The translations under genes were made by a program, and so were the position numbers. The notes under the pieces are model-generated. The model worked only from the letters and a program-made list of their open reading frames with translations. It was not told where the DNA came from and searched no databases. Shown here in pieces: positions 11,017 through 22,510 of a DNA stretch of 64,000 bases; the stretch's first letter is position 1, and every line of letters begins with the position of its first letter. Source of the stretch: Bicyclus anynana (lineage: Eukaryota; Arthropoda; Insecta; Lepidoptera; Nymphalidae); the NCBI RefSeq assembly GCF_947172395.1, contig NC_069086.1, forward strand, positions 9,766,501 through 9,830,500. The letters run 5' to 3'.

Positions 11017-13582
11017 CTGTAAATGAACACTTAGTTTTACAATACCGTACGTCTGTATTTATAGAACGCCATAAAATAACATAGGTCGAGGAAATTTTAG
11101 CACTAGTTACATACTGATGTATGATTTGTATTCCTATTATGAATATGACTGAAAACTACCACTACTAATTAATATTATTATTATATAAACTTTGGATTAT
11201 TTGACTGAATAGTTATATCAGATTGCAATAATACATAATTGAAAACTGTCTTGTAACTATTGAATAGCACAAGTAAATAGATAATTGTAACAATTTTAAA
11301 GCCAACACATGGGTCTCATTAAGAACTTAGTTTTAATTAGATACTGGTAGAAAACCAAACTAACATTATTCAGTCATATGATGGTAGTCTGTTGTACGCG
11401 TCTTTTACAATGACCTATTTTGACTTTTTTGGCCAGCATACAGATATAAACAGCATTATTTCGTGTTCATTATAGGCGTTTCAAAAACTAGAACCTCTTT
11501 GAGCTGATTAATATGTCTTAATGGTATATTTACTCGAGTAGGTTATGGTCCCACTTTCGAGACAAGGAATTTGAAATGTGTTCAGAAGTTTCAGTATGTA
11601 AACAATGTCATTGCTTTGTTAAATAGTTAAGGTATTTATATTATACAATTATTATTTTCTATGGACACTAACAGCTTGTCATAACCTAAGCTTGATATCC
11701 GTAGATAGATCTTTGTATGTATATATTTTTCATTTGTATACAGTTTCTATATATTATGTGCATTTGGTTTTAACTATTTATTAACCCTGTCTAAGATCAA
11801 TGACAGCTCAGACCAAATACCTATGGACTTGTATTGCATCCAAATTTAGCAACAAAATTGTCTGTCGTTTTTTGAGGGGATGAGGTAAAATCAAAGAAAA
11901 TATTTAACACCAATTAATTTATTCTGTGTTCTTACACTTCACACAACTATAATATTGATTCTCAATACACCCACATATAATTTTCACACACAACTAACAA
12001 ACACATCGCTTAGACTTGTTACACAGAGTATTAGATTACTTAATTGACGTTTTGCTGTTCTGGGTGAAGAAATGATTCTTTTTAGACATTGTTTTTATTA
12101 CAAATTTGATATAATTACACATAATATGTATATGAAACGTAACTTCATCTTTTGTTATGCCATTCAACTTCACAAACCGCATTTATAGGGAGTTCTTAAC
12201 ATAATGAAAACAATCACAGCAATTAAACATTGATTCTAAAGAAACGCATTGGATCTTTGCTCTTATACTTTGGCAGAGGGGTAACGTCTAGCAAGGCAGT
12301 CCATATATAATTCGTCTGAGAGTAACAGCAAGTGAGTTAAAATTGTTCTTTACAAGCTTGTTATAATATAGAAAAATATATTTTTAAGGTCTTATGATGA
12401 ATATTATAATGTCAACACAGGGCGAGTAATGAAAGTATTTTAACATAGTGTGCAATATTATTTCAAAATTCTTCTTTTGTGGAATTCTCTATAATCCATA
12501 CTTTAAGGCAGGTTAACACCTGACATTTTAGTACTTAGTTATTTTTGAACACAACTAATTATCTGTAAAAATTACTAACTTTCATTCAAGTATAGGTACA
12601 AAAAAATAAATTACAACCATGTTCATTTTAAAAACTTGTTTTTCAATCTTGCATACTATGCAAAACTATCATGCATATAATTACTACCAAATGTGGCTAA
12701 TATTGTCATTACATGAGGTTCTATAGGTTAACTTTAACCTAAGTTTCGAACAATTCAAAACCTAAAAATCTATACTTTGTCAAATGATCTACCTGTGTAT
12801 AAATATGGTAGTTTCAAAAACTAGACAGATAAAAAAAAATTTAATTGTTTTAGAATATACACACTCAGTTTCTATTGATTATTATTTATTTTATTGATGA
12901 GGGTAATAACCTACCTTGCCTACTCGCTGTTTGTGCTGACAAATATTCTGCTAAAGAAACATTTGGGAAAACTTGGCAGAGGCAATGGATCCATTTATAG
13001 TGGATATTGTGATAAAGGAGGAAATATTATGCGCCTCTATCTCTAAATTTTAAGGAGTCTAATTGGATTTCGTTTGATTAGTTGTATTTAATAAGGTTCA
13101 TAATAAATATTTCTCAAAACGCTTACTGTGTAGTTTTCTTTGATATGCTAGTTTAATGGTCAGTTTCACTACCATCTGATGAATTGTTAGAAAATATAAA
13201 TGTACACTCATGAGTTTTTTTATTTCTTACCTTTGTTGAATGACAATGACTAACCTTGTGACCAAGATGTCTAAAACTTATCAGATGGTGGAGAAACTGG
13301 AACAGAATTTCTATTGGTACATAAAAATTCAAAATCAGTTCAGTAGATCCAGATTACCCAATACAAAATACCTAAACTACTAAAATAATTATAATCAAAT
13401 TTGTACACTGTTGGCAGTTAGATCCATAGATTTACAATTCGTTACAAGGTTAGATCCAACCTGAAAGTGATAATAGCTTACATATCTATTTATTAGGAGT
13501 AGTGAATAAATGCACCTAAAGCGATGTTTGAACAGATTTGCTAATGTAAATATAAAAGAGAAAAGTCACTCATCATAATCAT

Positions 13583-13698
13583 GTGCTGTAGCTTGGTGCA
13601 GGTGACAGTTGCAATATGACGTTCATAATATGTACTTTAAGAATCAAGGCAAACTTTCAAGAATAAAATGAACTGTCACCGGCACTGTGCTACAGCAC
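13583..13698. repeat. 116-bp foldback element downstream of Alg3
   Basis: 28-bp arms 13583-13610 and 13671-13698 pair except for a short central mismatch block: gtgctgtagc and ggtgacagtt on the left match gctacagcac and aactgtcacc on the right. It sits 183 bp past the Alg3 stop on that gene's 3' side, probably a MITE in its 3' UTR or flank. Confidence 0.65.
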
Positions 13699-13880
13699 AC
13701 TAGCTATAGTGGACATCTATTAAGAATAGATTTTGTTGTCAGAGCTGGTTTAAAGTCTAAAGGTGGACAAAATTACTGGTGTCTGCAAGTTTCACAAAAA
13801 GGAATAGATAAAAAGCCATACAAATGCTACAACGTTTTATTAAAAAGAAAAAACACAAAATCATTTATTTTGATTTATGA

Positions 13881-15365
13881 CTATTGTACTTTGGCAGCAA
13901 TATTTAATTCTTTTGACATTTTTTCAAAAACACCATATAATATAGTGAGGTGACAAATGTGTAGCATTACACTTGTTATTTCAGTACTAGGATATGTATT
14001 CCAACAAAGTTCTATGAGTGCTAATATTAAAAATCTTACAATTACTGAATAATTAGTTGACCATAGAAGGTAGGGCAAAGTATGAAAATACCATGAATAA
14101 AACTGATAGTGGAGACTCCGAGCACAGACAATGCCTATAAAATTCACCAAGAACATGGGCAAGATAAACAACTGTGATAATACATCAAAATTAATTGAAT
14201 AAGGCTGTTCCTCAACTTCTTCAACTATAAATTTCTTATGTTGAGGCTTCTTATGGCCACCCTCTACTTTTTTTGATGATTTTTGCAACATAGCTTCAAA
14301 TGAATTTAAAAAGTCTTCCTGCTCCTTAGAGAGTTTTATTTCTTTAGTCTTTGGTTTCACATTCTTCAGTTTAGTTTTTCTTTTATTTTCTTGATTCTGT
14401 GCATCTATTTGTGGTTGCACTTGTTTTTGCACATATTTTAAACGGCAGTAGCTTTTGAAGTATTTAATACACATAGGTATGAATATAATTAAAATTAATA
14501 CATGCAGTGATAATAATGTAATATGAAACTCTGGATTTTCAAATAGTTTTACATCTAAAAACCTGTAGTTGACTGTCCAAGTGTGATTAAAAACTCTACC
14601 CAAATCAAAACTACCTTTAATGTATGCTTTGGGATCAACTAGCAGAAAAGGTAAGCCAAGTAAAAGTTGGACAACAGCACACACAAATATTTGTAATATA
14701 GTGCCCTTTGTGCCAAGATTTACTAAATAAAAGAAGAACAATGCTGGTGCATACAATAAAATGTTCATTTTGATTGACACTGCTAAACTATAAAATAGAC
14801 TTCCTAAGTACCATTGTGAGTCCAGGAATAAATTCAATGATGCATATAGGAAAAGAACTGCAACTGGATCATTAAACATTCGCAAAACATGAATTGAATG
14901 TATTCTATATGAAGTTAATATAGTAATGACTAGCACATAAGGTGGCACTTTTCTAGTTTTAATGTAAATCCTAAGAACTAGAGTTAACAAAATCAAATAC
15001 ACACCAATAAATATATATTGAGCAAACTTAATATTTTTTCCATGTTCAGTAAGAAAATAGAATATGGAGTAAATATAGACAAAACCTGCTGGATATACTA
15101 ACGGTCCTGTATCACCTCGCAGCTTTGTATAATTCAATGTTCCATTTAGAAAACCTTCACACTCTTGCATATAGGCTTTCCAGTCAATTTCGGTGTAAGG
15201 TACTCTTTCTACGATAACAATGTTGAGTACCAATTCCGCCAATATGATTAAAAAAGCAACAAGTTGCACTTGTGCAGGATTAACTACAAGTCCTTTAAGA
15301 TAACTCCACGTGAATAATTTCTTGATCTCTAGCTGCACTTCTTGAAATTTACTTCGGGTTCCCAT
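13881..15365 (-). CDS. Alg3: Dol-P-Man:Man5GlcNAc2-PP-Dol alpha-1,3-mannosyltransferase (ALG3 / Not56)
   Basis: ER multi-pass mannosyltransferase of family GT58. It adds the first lumenal mannose, from dolichyl-phosphate-mannose, to Man5GlcNAc2-PP-dolichol during N-glycan precursor assembly. A single uninterrupted 494-codon frame starts at the ATG 15363-15365. ALG3-type blocks seen in order: WKAYMQECEGFLNGTLNYTK and RGDTGPLVYPAGFVYIYSIF near residues 80-110, SIHVLRMFNDPVAV, VNYRFLD, and near the C-terminus RSLHYQFYSWYFHTLPYLLW. Many hydrophobic helices are present. A Lys/Glu/Gln-rich hydrophilic insert at roughly residues 300-385 makes it longer than human ALG3 and closer to the size of Drosophila Not56. 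There are no introns. It is convergent with hyd and divergent from the JHBP-like gene. Confidence 0.95.
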   Translation of the reverse strand: MGTRSKFQEVQLEIKKLFTWSYLKGLVVNPAQVQLVAFLIILAELVLNIVIVERVPYTEIDWKAYMQECEGFLNGTLNYTKLRGDTGPLVYPAGFVYIYSIFYFLTEHGKNIKFAQYIFIGVYLILLTLVLRIYIKTRKVPPYVLVITILTSYRIHSIHVLRMFNDPVAVLFLYASLNLFLDSQWYLGSLFYSLAVSIKMNILLYAPALFFFYLVNLGTKGTILQIFVCAVVQLLLGLPFLLVDPKAYIKGSFDLGRVFNHTWTVNYRFLDVKLFENPEFHITLLSLHVLILIIFIPMCIKYFKSYCRLKYVQKQVQPQIDAQNQENKRKTKLKNVKPKTKEIKLSKEQEDFLNSFEAMLQKSSKKVEGGHKKPQHKKFIVEEVEEQPYSINFDVLSQLFILPMFLVNFIGIVCARSLHYQFYSWYFHTLPYLLWSTNYSVIVRFLILALIELCWNTYPSTEITSVMLHICHLTILYGVFEKMSKELNIAAKVQ

Positions 15366-17226
15366 GGTTTATACTTTTAACAATCGGCAACTTGCTCAAT
15401 TATTTCAGAGTAAATGTTATCATAATATTGTACGTGTATAATATCTATTTTTAGATCAGGTCTGGTAGACCTAGATGATCGCATAATACGAGCCAGGAGC
15501 AGCAGTTATTTTGATTTTCACTATTTACAAAAGTCAAGTCGACTATCGAAGTATCGAGCGTCGAGCCAAATCGATAATTCGATAGGTCAATCAACGTCAA
15601 TGTCAAGTGACAGTGACACTAACATTTTTTTTCTTTATTCTTTCCCGTAGGGAAAAGGCAAAGTGACACTAACAGTAGAAAATATTTAGTTTGTGGTAGT
15701 AACCATAGATACCATAGATAAAAAAGGATATTTTATAATACACAATGAAAAGCTTAGCAAGCCATAAAATCAAAAATTGAATTGAACAATTGGGATTTAT
15801 TTACTTGATTGTGCCAGTTGGTGCTTCATTTTTATTAAATATTTAATAAAAATTAAGCACCAACTGGCACAATCAAGTAAATAAATCCCAATTGTTCAAT
15901 TCAATGTTTAAAAACTATAACTGTTTTTTATAGGTAAGAACATGAGGTTAAAACTCTGTCATATAATTTTTATAACATATAATTTATACAGCTTATGTCA
16001 CCCGCGCTATTATTATGAACCTTTTGACACTTAATTGAGTTTAATCGGTTCATTAGTTTAGGCTCTACGGTGGAACATACATACATAGAATGCCAAAATC
16101 TTTACCCTTCCTTTTGGCTTGGCCGTAGTCGGGTAAAAAGGAGACGTTGACCTCAAAATCAGCGATCAAAAACAACGTTTGGGTGACCTTTTCAAGAAGT
16201 CGCATTACAAATTCAACGAAATATTTTGACACGTCTGACCGTCTGAGGTTGACTTTGCTTTGAATTTGGAGTTTAATATTGAACCTATGTCGAAGTTCTT
16301 AAGATTTAATGTGCTATAAATTTAACTATTCCAAAATATAATTAGGTGTCTTGATCACTCTTGTATTTAATTTGTTTTATGTTGAAAAGTTTTGAAAAAA
16401 GTATGAAGTTAGTTTTAGGTTTTATCTGCGGGAAAATTCCCAGCAAGCTGAATTTTTGTGTAGGTACACCTCTAATACGGCGTTGTAATGAAGATGTGTA
16501 GTTTTGTTTTAGTTTTTTGGTATAAAAAATAGTTTAAGTACCTATTTCTATCTTATGACTTACAATGGTAGTGAATGGTACATCAGTTAGTCGTCTACAG
16601 ACTTCCTTGTCTACGCTTAAGCTTAGCTTCTACCCGCAAAACCCGAGTGAAATTATGATAATGCCTATTGAACAAAATATTCGACAAACTGTCAAAAAAA
16701 CTGCTGTTTTAGAATAAATCTTATGTACAAAGACTTTTATTCTGAGAAATGTTTAATGTATCATACACATACACATTGATTTGGGCTCTTGACAATCATG
16801 AAAACGAGTGTGCTATAAACTTGACCGTTATTAATGGTCTAAGGCTATAAACCACCACACGGCTAAAGTAAAACATCTTTAGCTGTCCCTCTCAAAGTTC
16901 GTTCGCCTCGCCCGATTACATTTTTCGTAACGCACTTACCAACTTACTCCCCAAGTATAATTTAATTAAAAAAAACTGAAATTTTCCCTTGAAACTATTA
17001 GGTTTAGTGGGTCATGGTAGGCCTATTATCTAAACCCAAAGATGGTGCCCGGTAAATCGTTTACAATCTCTTCATAAATTAAGTATGATCATTTTGATAA
17101 CAGGTAACAATAAAGTCTAGCGATAAGTATTTCCAAAAAGGATATTTTCCTAATCTCGACAAATAGCGTAATCATATCAGTACTTACACTCCTAACAATG
17201 GTGTGTAAATAAATACCACAAACCTT
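15366..17226. other. intergenic region between divergent Alg3 and the JHBP-like gene
   Basis: Contains the Alg3 5' flank and upstream DNA of the secreted-protein gene. No coding frame is convincing. The outstanding structure is the long palindrome at 15776-15905. The rest is AT-rich sequence in which I see no recognisable element. Confidence 0.5.
15776..15905. repeat. 130-bp near-perfect palindrome with no loop
   Basis: The left half 15776-15840 is the reverse complement of 15841-15905 with a single mismatch (c at 15828 opposite the expected a). The centre is tattaaat|atttaata. Such a zero-spacer inverted repeat is unusual in stable DNA. It may be a foldback MITE, a recent inverted duplication, or a snap-back artefact of sequencing or assembly. 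Confidence 0.85.
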
Positions 17227-17232
17227 TATAAA
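17227..17232 (+). promoter_or_regulatory. candidate TATA box of the JHBP-like gene
   Basis: TATAAA lies 61 bp upstream of the ATG at 17293, a plausible distance for a short 5' UTR with the start site near 17255-17260. No other promoter element was recognised. Confidence 0.4.
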
Positions 17233-17292
17233 CCTACATCACACTCATAGTAATCACATAAAGTAGATGGTCGATTGGGTGACATTATTAAA

Positions 17293-20200
17293 ATGAGAAT
17301 TTTTCATTATTTTTCCGTTTTTTTTATCGCTGGGCTCACAAGAGCCGACGGAATAGTAGCAACAAATGATACAAGTAAGTAAAACTGATTTTTATAAAAA
17401 TATTTTTAATTTAAATTTTATTATTTGAGGAAAAAATTGTACGCGACTTCATCTGCCCTTAGATCTCCCTAATCCAGCAATTCAGCAATGTCGCAAAATC
17501 AGTTCTCAGCGGTTGCCTACTAACTCTTAACTACCTCCCTGCCAAATTTCATTTTTGTAAGTTACACGGTTTTCGACATTTCGTGAGGACCTTTAATTTT
17601 TTTTTATGTTTGTAAAATATCACTGACGTACTGCGCCTCTGTATAGGTGTCAAAGGCCTCTGACCGTGTTGGTTTTTTCTTTATTTTTACCTTAACCATA
17701 GCTAAATAAAACAATAAATCTAAGTACGTTTGTATAATAATCTGATCAAAACAAGCTTTATTTTTAACTAGCGGACGCCCGCGACCTCGTCCGCCCTTAG
17801 ACCTTTTTAATCCAGCCCTTAGAGTAGTATCGCTGTAAAAATGGAGTAACTTCTCCCGTTTTCCGAACATTTCTCTTCACTGCTCTGCTCCTATTGATGA
17901 AAAGTTTACCATATGTATGGTATAGGAGTATGAAGAATAATTGTACCAAGTTTTGTTAAAATTCGTCAAGTACCTAGTTTTTGTTTGTATAACGAACATA
18001 CAGACAGACAGACAAAAAAATTTTTTATGAGTTATTTTTTCAATATGACCAATAATACCATTCTGTTTTATCACCATAATCATAGTATACTTACCATAAT
18101 GTTGAGTGCGGCGTGAGCCAAAAAATCAACATTTTTACGGAGTCCTTGCGGATACATTTAAGATATTGGTGCTTTTATAGGTAGGTAGTAGTACCCATAG
18201 TATTAAAAATATTTTATTTTTAATCTTTTACACAGCAACAAATGAGCTAATGGAAACACAAGTGCTATCAGTTCTAAACAAATGGCGCGAAGGAGGAGTA
18301 CAAACGAATTTATTTCCGCTTCCTTCGTTAGAGACCGTTTATATCGACGCAGTTGACACATATTTTAACCGTAATGGCATAAAGTAAGTGATAAAGTGAG
18401 TGAAGTGTGACCTAGTTAAGGACAACTTAAAGACGAACTTCATTATTGTAACTCAGTTCGGTGGTCTTCGGTTGCGCGCTTAGGGATAAGGGGTGTGCGT
18501 GTGACAGAGGGAAGCGAGACAGGAGCGGACAGCGCACGCTGTAGCCCCAAATATGTACTAGTAGACCCCGCGCGGTTTCACCCGCGTGGTTCCCGTTCCC
18601 GTAGGAATACGGGGATAAAATGTAGCCTATAGCCTTCCTCGATAAATGGGCTATCTAACACTGAAATATTTTTTCAAATCGGACCAGTAGTTCCTGAGAT
18701 TAGCGCGTTCGATCAATGAAACAAACTCTTCAGCTTTATAATATTAGTATAGATTCTGTGACGCAAGCTAACTCTTAAGGGTCAACACGAACGCAAAGGA
18801 CTGAGCAAGAAAAGAGTTGAAAATTTTATTAAACACTAGCGGACGCCCGCGACTTCGTCCCGTAAAATTTAGTTTTTCAAATCCCTCGGGAACTATGGAT
18901 TTTTCCGGGATAAAAAGTAGCCTATAAGTTAACTCAGAGTAAAATCTTTTTCCATTCCAAATTCCAGCCATATCGGTTCAGTAGTTGCGGCGTTAAACAG
19001 CCAAACAAACATCCACACAAACTTTCGCGTTTATAATATTAGTAGGATTTTTCATGTAGGTGGGTATATACCTAATAAAAAAAAAGAACTATAAAGGTAC
19101 CTACCTTTTGCAAAAAAATGATATAAGTAGGGCTATACCTACTTATATGTATAATTTTTATAATATCCGGAAAATAAACTTCAATGCCCTCAGCATGTAG
19201 CGGAAAAAAAGATTATTCATTGATGTAGAAAAGGTATTGCGCCGCCTATTCTACATTAATGAAGTTATTATTGTAGTAGGTACCTACCCATATTGTTTAC
19301 TGAATGTGTATTTTTTAGGATGACAATATCTATTGGAGATATGAAACTTTATGGACTCGATAACTTCACAGTTGAATATTTGAAAGTTACGAATACCTTC
19401 GATAATATCCGCCTCTCTGTGAAACTTTTTGTACCAGCTTTGAGTATTTTCTCAGGTAAGTAGCCTAGATAAGTACCTATACATAAGCTGTTATAAAAAT
19501 TAATAAATCAATAACTTTTACCTATTTATAAATTAATATTTTTCCAGATAATTATAAACTTAAGGGCCGAGCTTATTACTTGTATCCACTTCAAGGGTTA
19601 GGTAAAATGTCGTGAGTAACATTTTTGAAATAACGATAATTATGAAAATTATTTTTGATTCTTGAATTATGGAGTTTTTAAGTTTCCATGTTGGTTAGAT
19701 ATACTAAACGATAAATAATTACATTAAGAACATTACTATTTTCCAGGGCTTCGTTGCACAAAGTGGATGCATCTTTAAGTGTTAATTTTGCCAATGTTGG
19801 TGATGTCAGTATGCGATTAGACAATTTTGAACTTAATTTGGGATTTGGCTCGGTCGAGGTGAGAAAGAATATATAACAAATTATAATCGTATAGGTCGCG
19901 CCCAACTTCTAGTCTGAACACCAGACCCACACAGTATATGAAAACATCCCAGTTGGGTTTTAACTATGCTTGACTCGTCACTCGTCACCCAGCTTACTCC
20001 CAAGGCATAAAAAAAATAAACCTTGGCTGAGTTTATTGTGGGCTCTTCTCGGACTGAGGCGCTTTGGAACCCTCTTAGCTTTAATTATGAGTTTTCGACT
20101 TCTATTATCAACATTAAATCATGACATATCTTGACTTTTGAAAAGTGCTTGTAAACTATGCCTAATTGAAATAAATGAAATTTGATTTGATTTGAATCAA

Positions 20201-20882
20201 TGTAACTCAGTAGGTAGTTAGATAGGTAGGTAGGTAGGCTTAAAAAAGTTATAAGCAGCTCTATTGGATTTGATTTTTTTCATTGTTTCTATTCAAGTCA
20301 AGTCAGTCAAGCTTTTTCATTTGATACCCATATTGAAATTTGTGAAAAAATATGTATACGCCATTTTTACCTACACTAAAGATTTAAATTGTATTATCAG
20401 AACTAAAGGTGTCTACCAACTAACAAATATCAGCTCAATCTGTCGTCAGATAGGACAAAGTCGCGGGCGTCTGCTAGTTTAATAATATGAATAACAACCA
20501 ATGGACGTCCGTTGCTGGACATAAGCCTCTTGTCCATGTACCGAGACTTCCAAACACAACGGTCTCGAGCCGCCTGTATCCAGTGGCTATTTGCAACCCG
20601 CTTGATGTCCTTGGTCCAGTAATAATAGTTTAAATTGTATAATAAATTTATGTTGCATTACAGGTTGATTTGGAGAACAGTTCGTGGCCTATTAACCAGG
20701 TGTTGAATAAAGAAGGCGTAGAGATACTCAAATCTCTCCATGATGATATAGTAAATAGTATAAACAGCTACGCTGTTCCGTATGCAAACGAGTATTTGGC
20801 TAAAATAACTTATAAGGAATTTTTAGATATAGTCACCATTATCGGCGATAGCTCATACGTTATTAGCAAAAATATCAAATAA
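17293..20882 (+). CDS. JHBP/takeout-family secreted protein, cysteine-free
   Basis: Six exons join in frame: 17293-17374, 18236-18383, 19319-19455, 19548-19611, 19747-19858, 20664-20882 (TAA), giving 253 residues, the usual size for insect haemolymph juvenile-hormone-binding/takeout proteins. These bind small hydrophobic ligands in an elongated tubular fold and are secreted. Residues 1-20 (MRIFHYFSVFFIAGLTRADG) look like a signal peptide. Family-like blocks are an N-terminal helix followed by PLPSLETVYI, the GDMKLYGLDNFTVEYLKV strand, YKLKGRAYYLYPLQGLGKMS, and the C-terminal NSSWPINQVLN followed by a long helix. N-glycosylation sites are NFT and NSS. The predicted protein has no Cys at all, whereas typical members have a conserved N-terminal Cys pair. 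The ligand cannot be inferred. AATAAA motifs follow within about 35 bp of the stop. Confidence 0.82.
17448..17840 (+). repeat. partial copies of the dispersed 'gacttcgtccgcc' repeat
   Basis: Two blocks, 'gcgacttcatctgcccttagat' at 17452 and 'gcggacgcccgcgacctcgtccgcc' at 17771, lie in intron 1 of the JHBP-like gene. They are fragments of the family seen at 661 and 18836. Confidence 0.55.
17843..18080 (-). repeat. interspersed repeat, inverted copy of 63380-63720
   Basis: Shares 'ttctcttcactgctctgctcctattga' and 'cagacagacagac' with the reverse complement of the repeat at the right end of the window. Lies in intron 1 of the JHBP-like gene. Confidence 0.6.
18558..18755 (+). repeat. dispersed 'cgcgcggtttcacccgcgtgg' repeat
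   Basis: Begins with cgcgcggtttcacccgcgtgg and ends 'ctttataatattagtataga'. Nearly the same text is at 40631-40832. Lies in an intron of the JHBP-like gene. Confidence 0.7.
18836..19048 (+). repeat. dispersed 'gcggacgcccgcgacttcg' repeat, near-complete copy
   Basis: Starts tagcggacgcccgcgacttc, contains 'tttttccgggataaaaagta' and ends 'tttataatattagtagga'. Compare 3121-3512 and 27443-27800. Confidence 0.7.
20497..20625 (-). mobile_element. RTE-clade LINE 3' fragment, diverged
   Basis: 'ccaatggacgtccgttgctg', 'gagccgcctgtatccagtgg' and 'cgcttgatgtcctt' match the fragments at 9409, 30573 and 45509. Lies in the last intron of the JHBP-like gene. Confidence 0.65.
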
Positions 20883-20947
20883 AAAAATAATTAATAAATA
20901 ATTTGTTTCAATAAATTACCTAAGTCGATCGAAGAAGATATATTACT

Positions 20948-21683
20948 ATCATCATCATCATCATCAACCCACATTCGGCTCACTACTGACCTCGAGTCTC
21001 CTCTCAGAACATAGATAATAGGTATATAGGTATATATTGTCTCAGAATGAGACGGGTTAGGCCAATAGTCCACCACATTGGCATTGACATTGGTTTGGCA
21101 GACTTCACACACGAAGAGAATTAAGTAAATTCTCTGGTATGCAGGTCTGCTCACGATGTTTTTCCATCACCGTTTGAGACACGTGATTTTTAATTTCTTA
21201 AAATGCACACATTGACGGCCTCCGTGGCGCAATGGTATGCGCGGAGGATTTACAAAAACGGAGGTCCTGGGTTCGATCCCCGGCTGAGCAGATAGAGATT
21301 TTCTTAATTTGTCCAGGTCTGGCTGGTGGGAGGCTTCGGCCGTGGCTAGTTACCACCCTACCGGCAAAGACGTACCGCCAAGCAATTTAGCGTTCCGGTA
21401 CGATGCCGTGTAGAAACCGAAAGGGGTGTGGATTTTCATCCTCCTCCTAACAAGTTGGCCCGCTTCCATCTTAGACTGCATCATCACTTAACATCAGGTG
21501 AGATTGTAGTCAAGGGCTAACTTGTATAGAATAAAAAAAAAAAAAAACAACTGAAAAGTTGGATGATGCACATCCAACATTTCAGTTGTGTGCATTTTAA
21601 GAAAACCCCCCGACCGGATTCAAAACCACACCCTCCGGAATCGAAGGCAGAGGTCATATCCACTGGGCTATCACGAATTGTAT
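20948..21683 (-). mobile_element. SINE family B, interrupted by a SINE family A copy
   Basis: A full family B element in reverse orientation: (atc)n tail at 20948-20964, body to about 21212, then after the inserted family A copy (21213-21547) the remainder with the tRNA-like head, including ggattcaaaaccacaccctcc and 'tatccactgggctatcacg', near 21683. The reverse complement of that end has tRNA promoter boxes A and B. The order shows family A jumped into an existing family B element. Confidence 0.85.
21213..21547 (+). mobile_element. SINE family A, full-length copy
   Basis: tRNA-derived head with box A-like 'tggcgcaatggta' and box B 'ggttcgatccc', a body containing 'gtggctagttaccaccctac' and 'gaaaggggtgtggattttca', then a poly-A tail. 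Length about 335 bp. It resembles Metulj-type lepidopteran SINEs from memory; the family name needs a library search. Nested in a family B SINE. Confidence 0.88.
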
Positions 21684-21769
21684 TACGCAGCTAAACTCAC
21701 TATCTTCGGAAACGTCATAAAGATTGCATCCGACTAAACGTATCTACATATTTTGTTGCTTTTTTCGTT

Positions 21770-21925
21770 CGCAGTAAGTTATTAGAAGAGCTTTTTGTGC
21801 CCGGCGGCGGAAGTACTACCACCATGCTGACTTCTGCAGCAGCTATGCTGTCTTCCGATCTGAAGGGTGTGGTTGTCTGTCTAATTAGACCTCTAATAGA
21901 TACTAGACACACTTTAATTACATTA
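21770..21925 (+). repeat. short interspersed block shared with 22200-22270
   Basis: 'gaagtactaccaccatgctgac' followed by a run ending 'ctgtcttccgatctgaag' has a diverged second version near 22206-22270 ('ggtactatcaccatgctta...'). Possibly a duplicated TE fragment; not identified. Confidence 0.35.
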
Positions 21926-21926
21926 G

Positions 21927-22154
21927 CGGATTTACAAGCCGGAGGTCCTGGGTTGGTGGGCGGTTTTGGCAGTGGCTAGTTACCACCCTACCGGCAAAAA
22001 CGTACCGCCAAATGATTTAGCGTTCCGGTAAGATGCCGTGTAGAAACCGGAAGGGGTGTGGATTTTCATACCACGCCTAACAAGTTAGTCCGCTTCTTCT
22101 TGCTTGCATCATCACTTACTATCAGGTGAGATTGCAGTTATGGGCTAACTTGGC
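21927..22154 (+). mobile_element. SINE family A, rearranged copy
   Basis: The head is reduced to 'tttacaagccggaggtcctggg', which jumps directly into 'ggcagtggctagttacc', so the promoter half is deleted. The body runs to 'gggctaacttggctaac' with no poly-A tail. Confidence 0.75.
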
Positions 22155-22510
22155 TAACACAAGACATTTGATGAACTGCATATTTAGTGACTGATCTGGG
22201 TTAGGGAAGTAGGTAGAGGTACTATCACCATGCTTATATCTGTAGCAGTACATTGCTGTTTCCCTTCACACACTGTATTCTGTGTGTTAGCCTTATGGAT
22301 ATGAAATCTACTTTCGATTGGAGGGCATAAATTCAAATGTAATAGTTTTCAGTCCTATCTTTTGATTTCAATATTTGAGGTACAAAGAAATAACAATCTA
22401 ATAAATAGAAAGAATAAAATAACTAAATGAAAGTTTAAAAAACATTATACATGCACTCATATAAATATAACAGAGTTCAAAGAAAAATAATGAATTGGTG
22501 ACGGTTTAAG

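Larger units (their letters stand above)
10842..13880. other. 3' flanks of the convergent hyd and Alg3 genes
   Basis: No open frame here looks like a gene. The two genes run toward each other, so this 3-kb AT-rich stretch should hold both 3' UTRs and their poly(A) sites. AATAAA occurs on the plus strand near 12604 and 13102; the true cleavage sites cannot be chosen from sequence alone. Two foldback elements are annotated separately. Confidence 0.5.

Noticed and set aside
21230..21300. Possible tRNA genes at the SINE heads (also 39210-39275 and others)
   Set aside because: Box A and B sequences are present, but no complete cloverleaf is evident and each continues into a SINE body with an A-rich tail, so these are tRNA-derived SINE promoters.
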